Shown here in pieces: positions 20,440 through 21,391 of a stretch of 21,391 nucleotides of DNA (its first letter is position 1; each line of letters begins with the position of its first letter). The translations under genes and the position numbers were made by a program. The notes beneath the pieces were generated by a model that saw only the letters and a program-made list of their open reading frames with translations, was not told the origin of the DNA and searched no databases. Source of the stretch: a virus. The stretch covers positions 1 to 21,391 of IMG/VR virus record IMGVR_UViG_3300034407_000288; one strand, 5' to 3'.

Positions 20440-21391
20440 TACTTCTTATTCTTTTTTGATGTTTTATATCCTTGATGTTCCATGTCTCTAGGTGCTACTC
20501 CTGCCTTACCTATGTTAGCAGGTTTAAAACCTTGACTTTTAGCTTGATTTTCAGAAACTACTTTATCATTTGCTAATCCTTTATTTGGCATAAATGTACC
20601 ATCAGGATTTCTTTTTCTAAAATATACTACTCTAGTCCATTTGTGATAACAATTAGGGCCACCTTTGTATAACCATATTGAATATTTACCTGTATTGTTA
20701 CCTGAAAATTGTGGATTTACTGCAACATTATCCATAGACTGTATATCTTCTTTTCTATATATCTTTCTTGCATTGTATAGTGTTCTACAGAAATCTCTAG
20801 TATTCTTTCTAACACCACCAGTATACTTGTATCTTACTTTAAATAATGCTTTATCATCTTCACTCTTTTTTGCCTTTGTAGATTTTACATCTTTTGCACT
20901 TGCAAGTTCTAACATAGAGTTTAACTTGTCATCATTATCATAATCTACTTCTTGTTCTGATATAATATCCCAAGTCTCTAAATCTTCATCTTCTCCTAGA
21001 GCAACTAATTGTTTAGCTAAATCTTTAGTCAAATGCTCATTGTTTCTATGAATCTTCATTTTATTCTTTTTAAGACTTAGTTTTTGACCTGTCTCTTCTT
21101 CTCTTGTTTCTTTATCTACAACATTATCTAATTCCATAAATTCTAAAGGCTGTAGTGTTTTAAAGTAAAGTTTAAGGTTTATATCATTATAAGCTAGAAC
21201 CTTGTTTAAATGCTCTATAATTGTGTTTTGATAAGGTTTTATAACCATGTTATCCATTAATATAGATGCACTCTTAATTTCATCAGCATTGTTTCCAAGA
21301 CCAGTTGTATTTTTAACCCCAAGTAACATTGGTGATACAACTCTATGTGCTACTAATATTTTTTCTTGTGATTCTGTAGATAAGAATTGGT
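20439..21391 (-). CDS. Phage portal-type protein, N-terminus cut by window edge
   Basis: The minus frame is open to the right edge: 21 more codons precede the Met at 21329 and read QFLSTESQEKILVAHRVVSP, then MLLGVKNTTGLGNNADEI, the usual portal stretch H-R-V-x-S-P-x-L-x-G. So the Met at 21329 is not the start. After the portal helices comes a charged linker and a C-terminal domain with RYKYTGGVRKNTRDFCRTLY (residues 166-185 from that Met) and KGGPNCYHKWTR (222-233), recalling C-terminal domains in Bacteroidetes portal/minor head proteins. Cys181, Cys227 and His229 could bind metal. The end (KTSKKNKK) is very basic. It forms the DNA entry ring used by terminase. Confidence 0.8.
   Translation of the reverse strand, partial: QFLSTESQEKILVAHRVVSPMLLGVKNTTGLGNNADEIKSASILMDNMVIKPYQNTIIEHLNKVLAYNDINLKLYFKTLQPLEFMELDNVVDKETREEETGQKLSLKKNKMKIHRNNEHLTKDLAKQLVALGEDEDLETWDIISEQEVDYDNDDKLNSMLELASAKDVKSTKAKKSEDDKALFKVRYKYTGGVRKNTRDFCRTLYNARKIYRKEDIQSMDNVAVNPQFSGNNTGKYSIWLYKGGPNCYHKWTRVVYFRKRNPDGTFMPNKGLANDKVVSENQAKSQGFKPANIGKAGVAPRDMEHQGYKTSKKNKK

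Noticed and set aside
1-21391. tRNA genes, CRISPR array, integrase or repressor
   Set aside because: None seen. No direct-repeat/spacer pattern, no cloverleaf-like stretch (and no TTCGA T-loop, as CpG is missing), and no recombinase motif.

Overview
This window is a stretch of a low-GC (roughly 30%) tailed-phage genome. Genes are tightly packed, stop/start overlaps (TAATG, ATGA) are common, Shine-Dalgarno sequences are not evident, and starts are preceded by A-rich leaders. Two putative promoters have the Bacteroidetes form (TTTG-N20-TAnnTTTA). Several structural proteins look like types I associate with phages of Flavobacteriia. A tail-fibre domain resembling cupredoxin-like modules of marine phages makes a marine flavobacterial host the best guess. 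No integrase, repressor, tRNA or CRISPR array was seen, so nothing points to lysogeny.

Layout in transcription order (leftward, minus strand, starting at the right edge): portal-like protein (cut by the edge), neck/adaptor protein, a 983-aa tail fibre with YYT repeats, a cupredoxin-like module and a C-terminal S74 chaperone, a small unknown protein, and a second fibre-like protein. Next comes a lysis cassette (48-aa membrane protein, 32-aa peptide, M15 endolysin, 3TM-type holin), then a 94% AT spacer and a NinG/Rap-like protein. A promoter then opens a long replication, nucleotide and packaging operon: coiled-coil protein, OB-like protein, SSB-tail protein, DnaB-type ATPase (frame broken), sigma-like factor, two small CGC proteins, PD-(D/E)XK nuclease, two unknowns, RecE/RecB-like exonuclease, small membrane protein, C5 cytosine methyltransferase, dATP/dGTP diphosphohydrolase-like protein, HNH endonuclease, DnaA domain IV-like protein, terS and terL. 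Two small rightward genes with their own promoter and terminator (5435-5910) interrupt the leftward genes. To their left lies a tail operon: a tail-assembly chaperone with a -1 frameshift site, two neck/tail-completion type proteins, a 326-aa tail protein and a very large tail/baseplate protein cut by the left edge.

Three observations stand out. First, reading every line by eye I found no CpG dinucleotide anywhere in the 21.4 kb, coding or not, while GpC is common; all arginines are therefore AGA/AGG. This is a nucleotide-level exclusion, and the phage encodes its own C5 cytosine methyltransferase. Second, the tail chaperone gene carries a T10 slippery run in the T_TTT_TTT register, followed by about 190 nt open in both frames; the -1 frame encodes a recognisable tail-protein C-terminus, so a lambda G/GT-like system is likely. 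Third, the DnaB-type helicase is split by a -1 frame change just before its conserved C-terminal segment.
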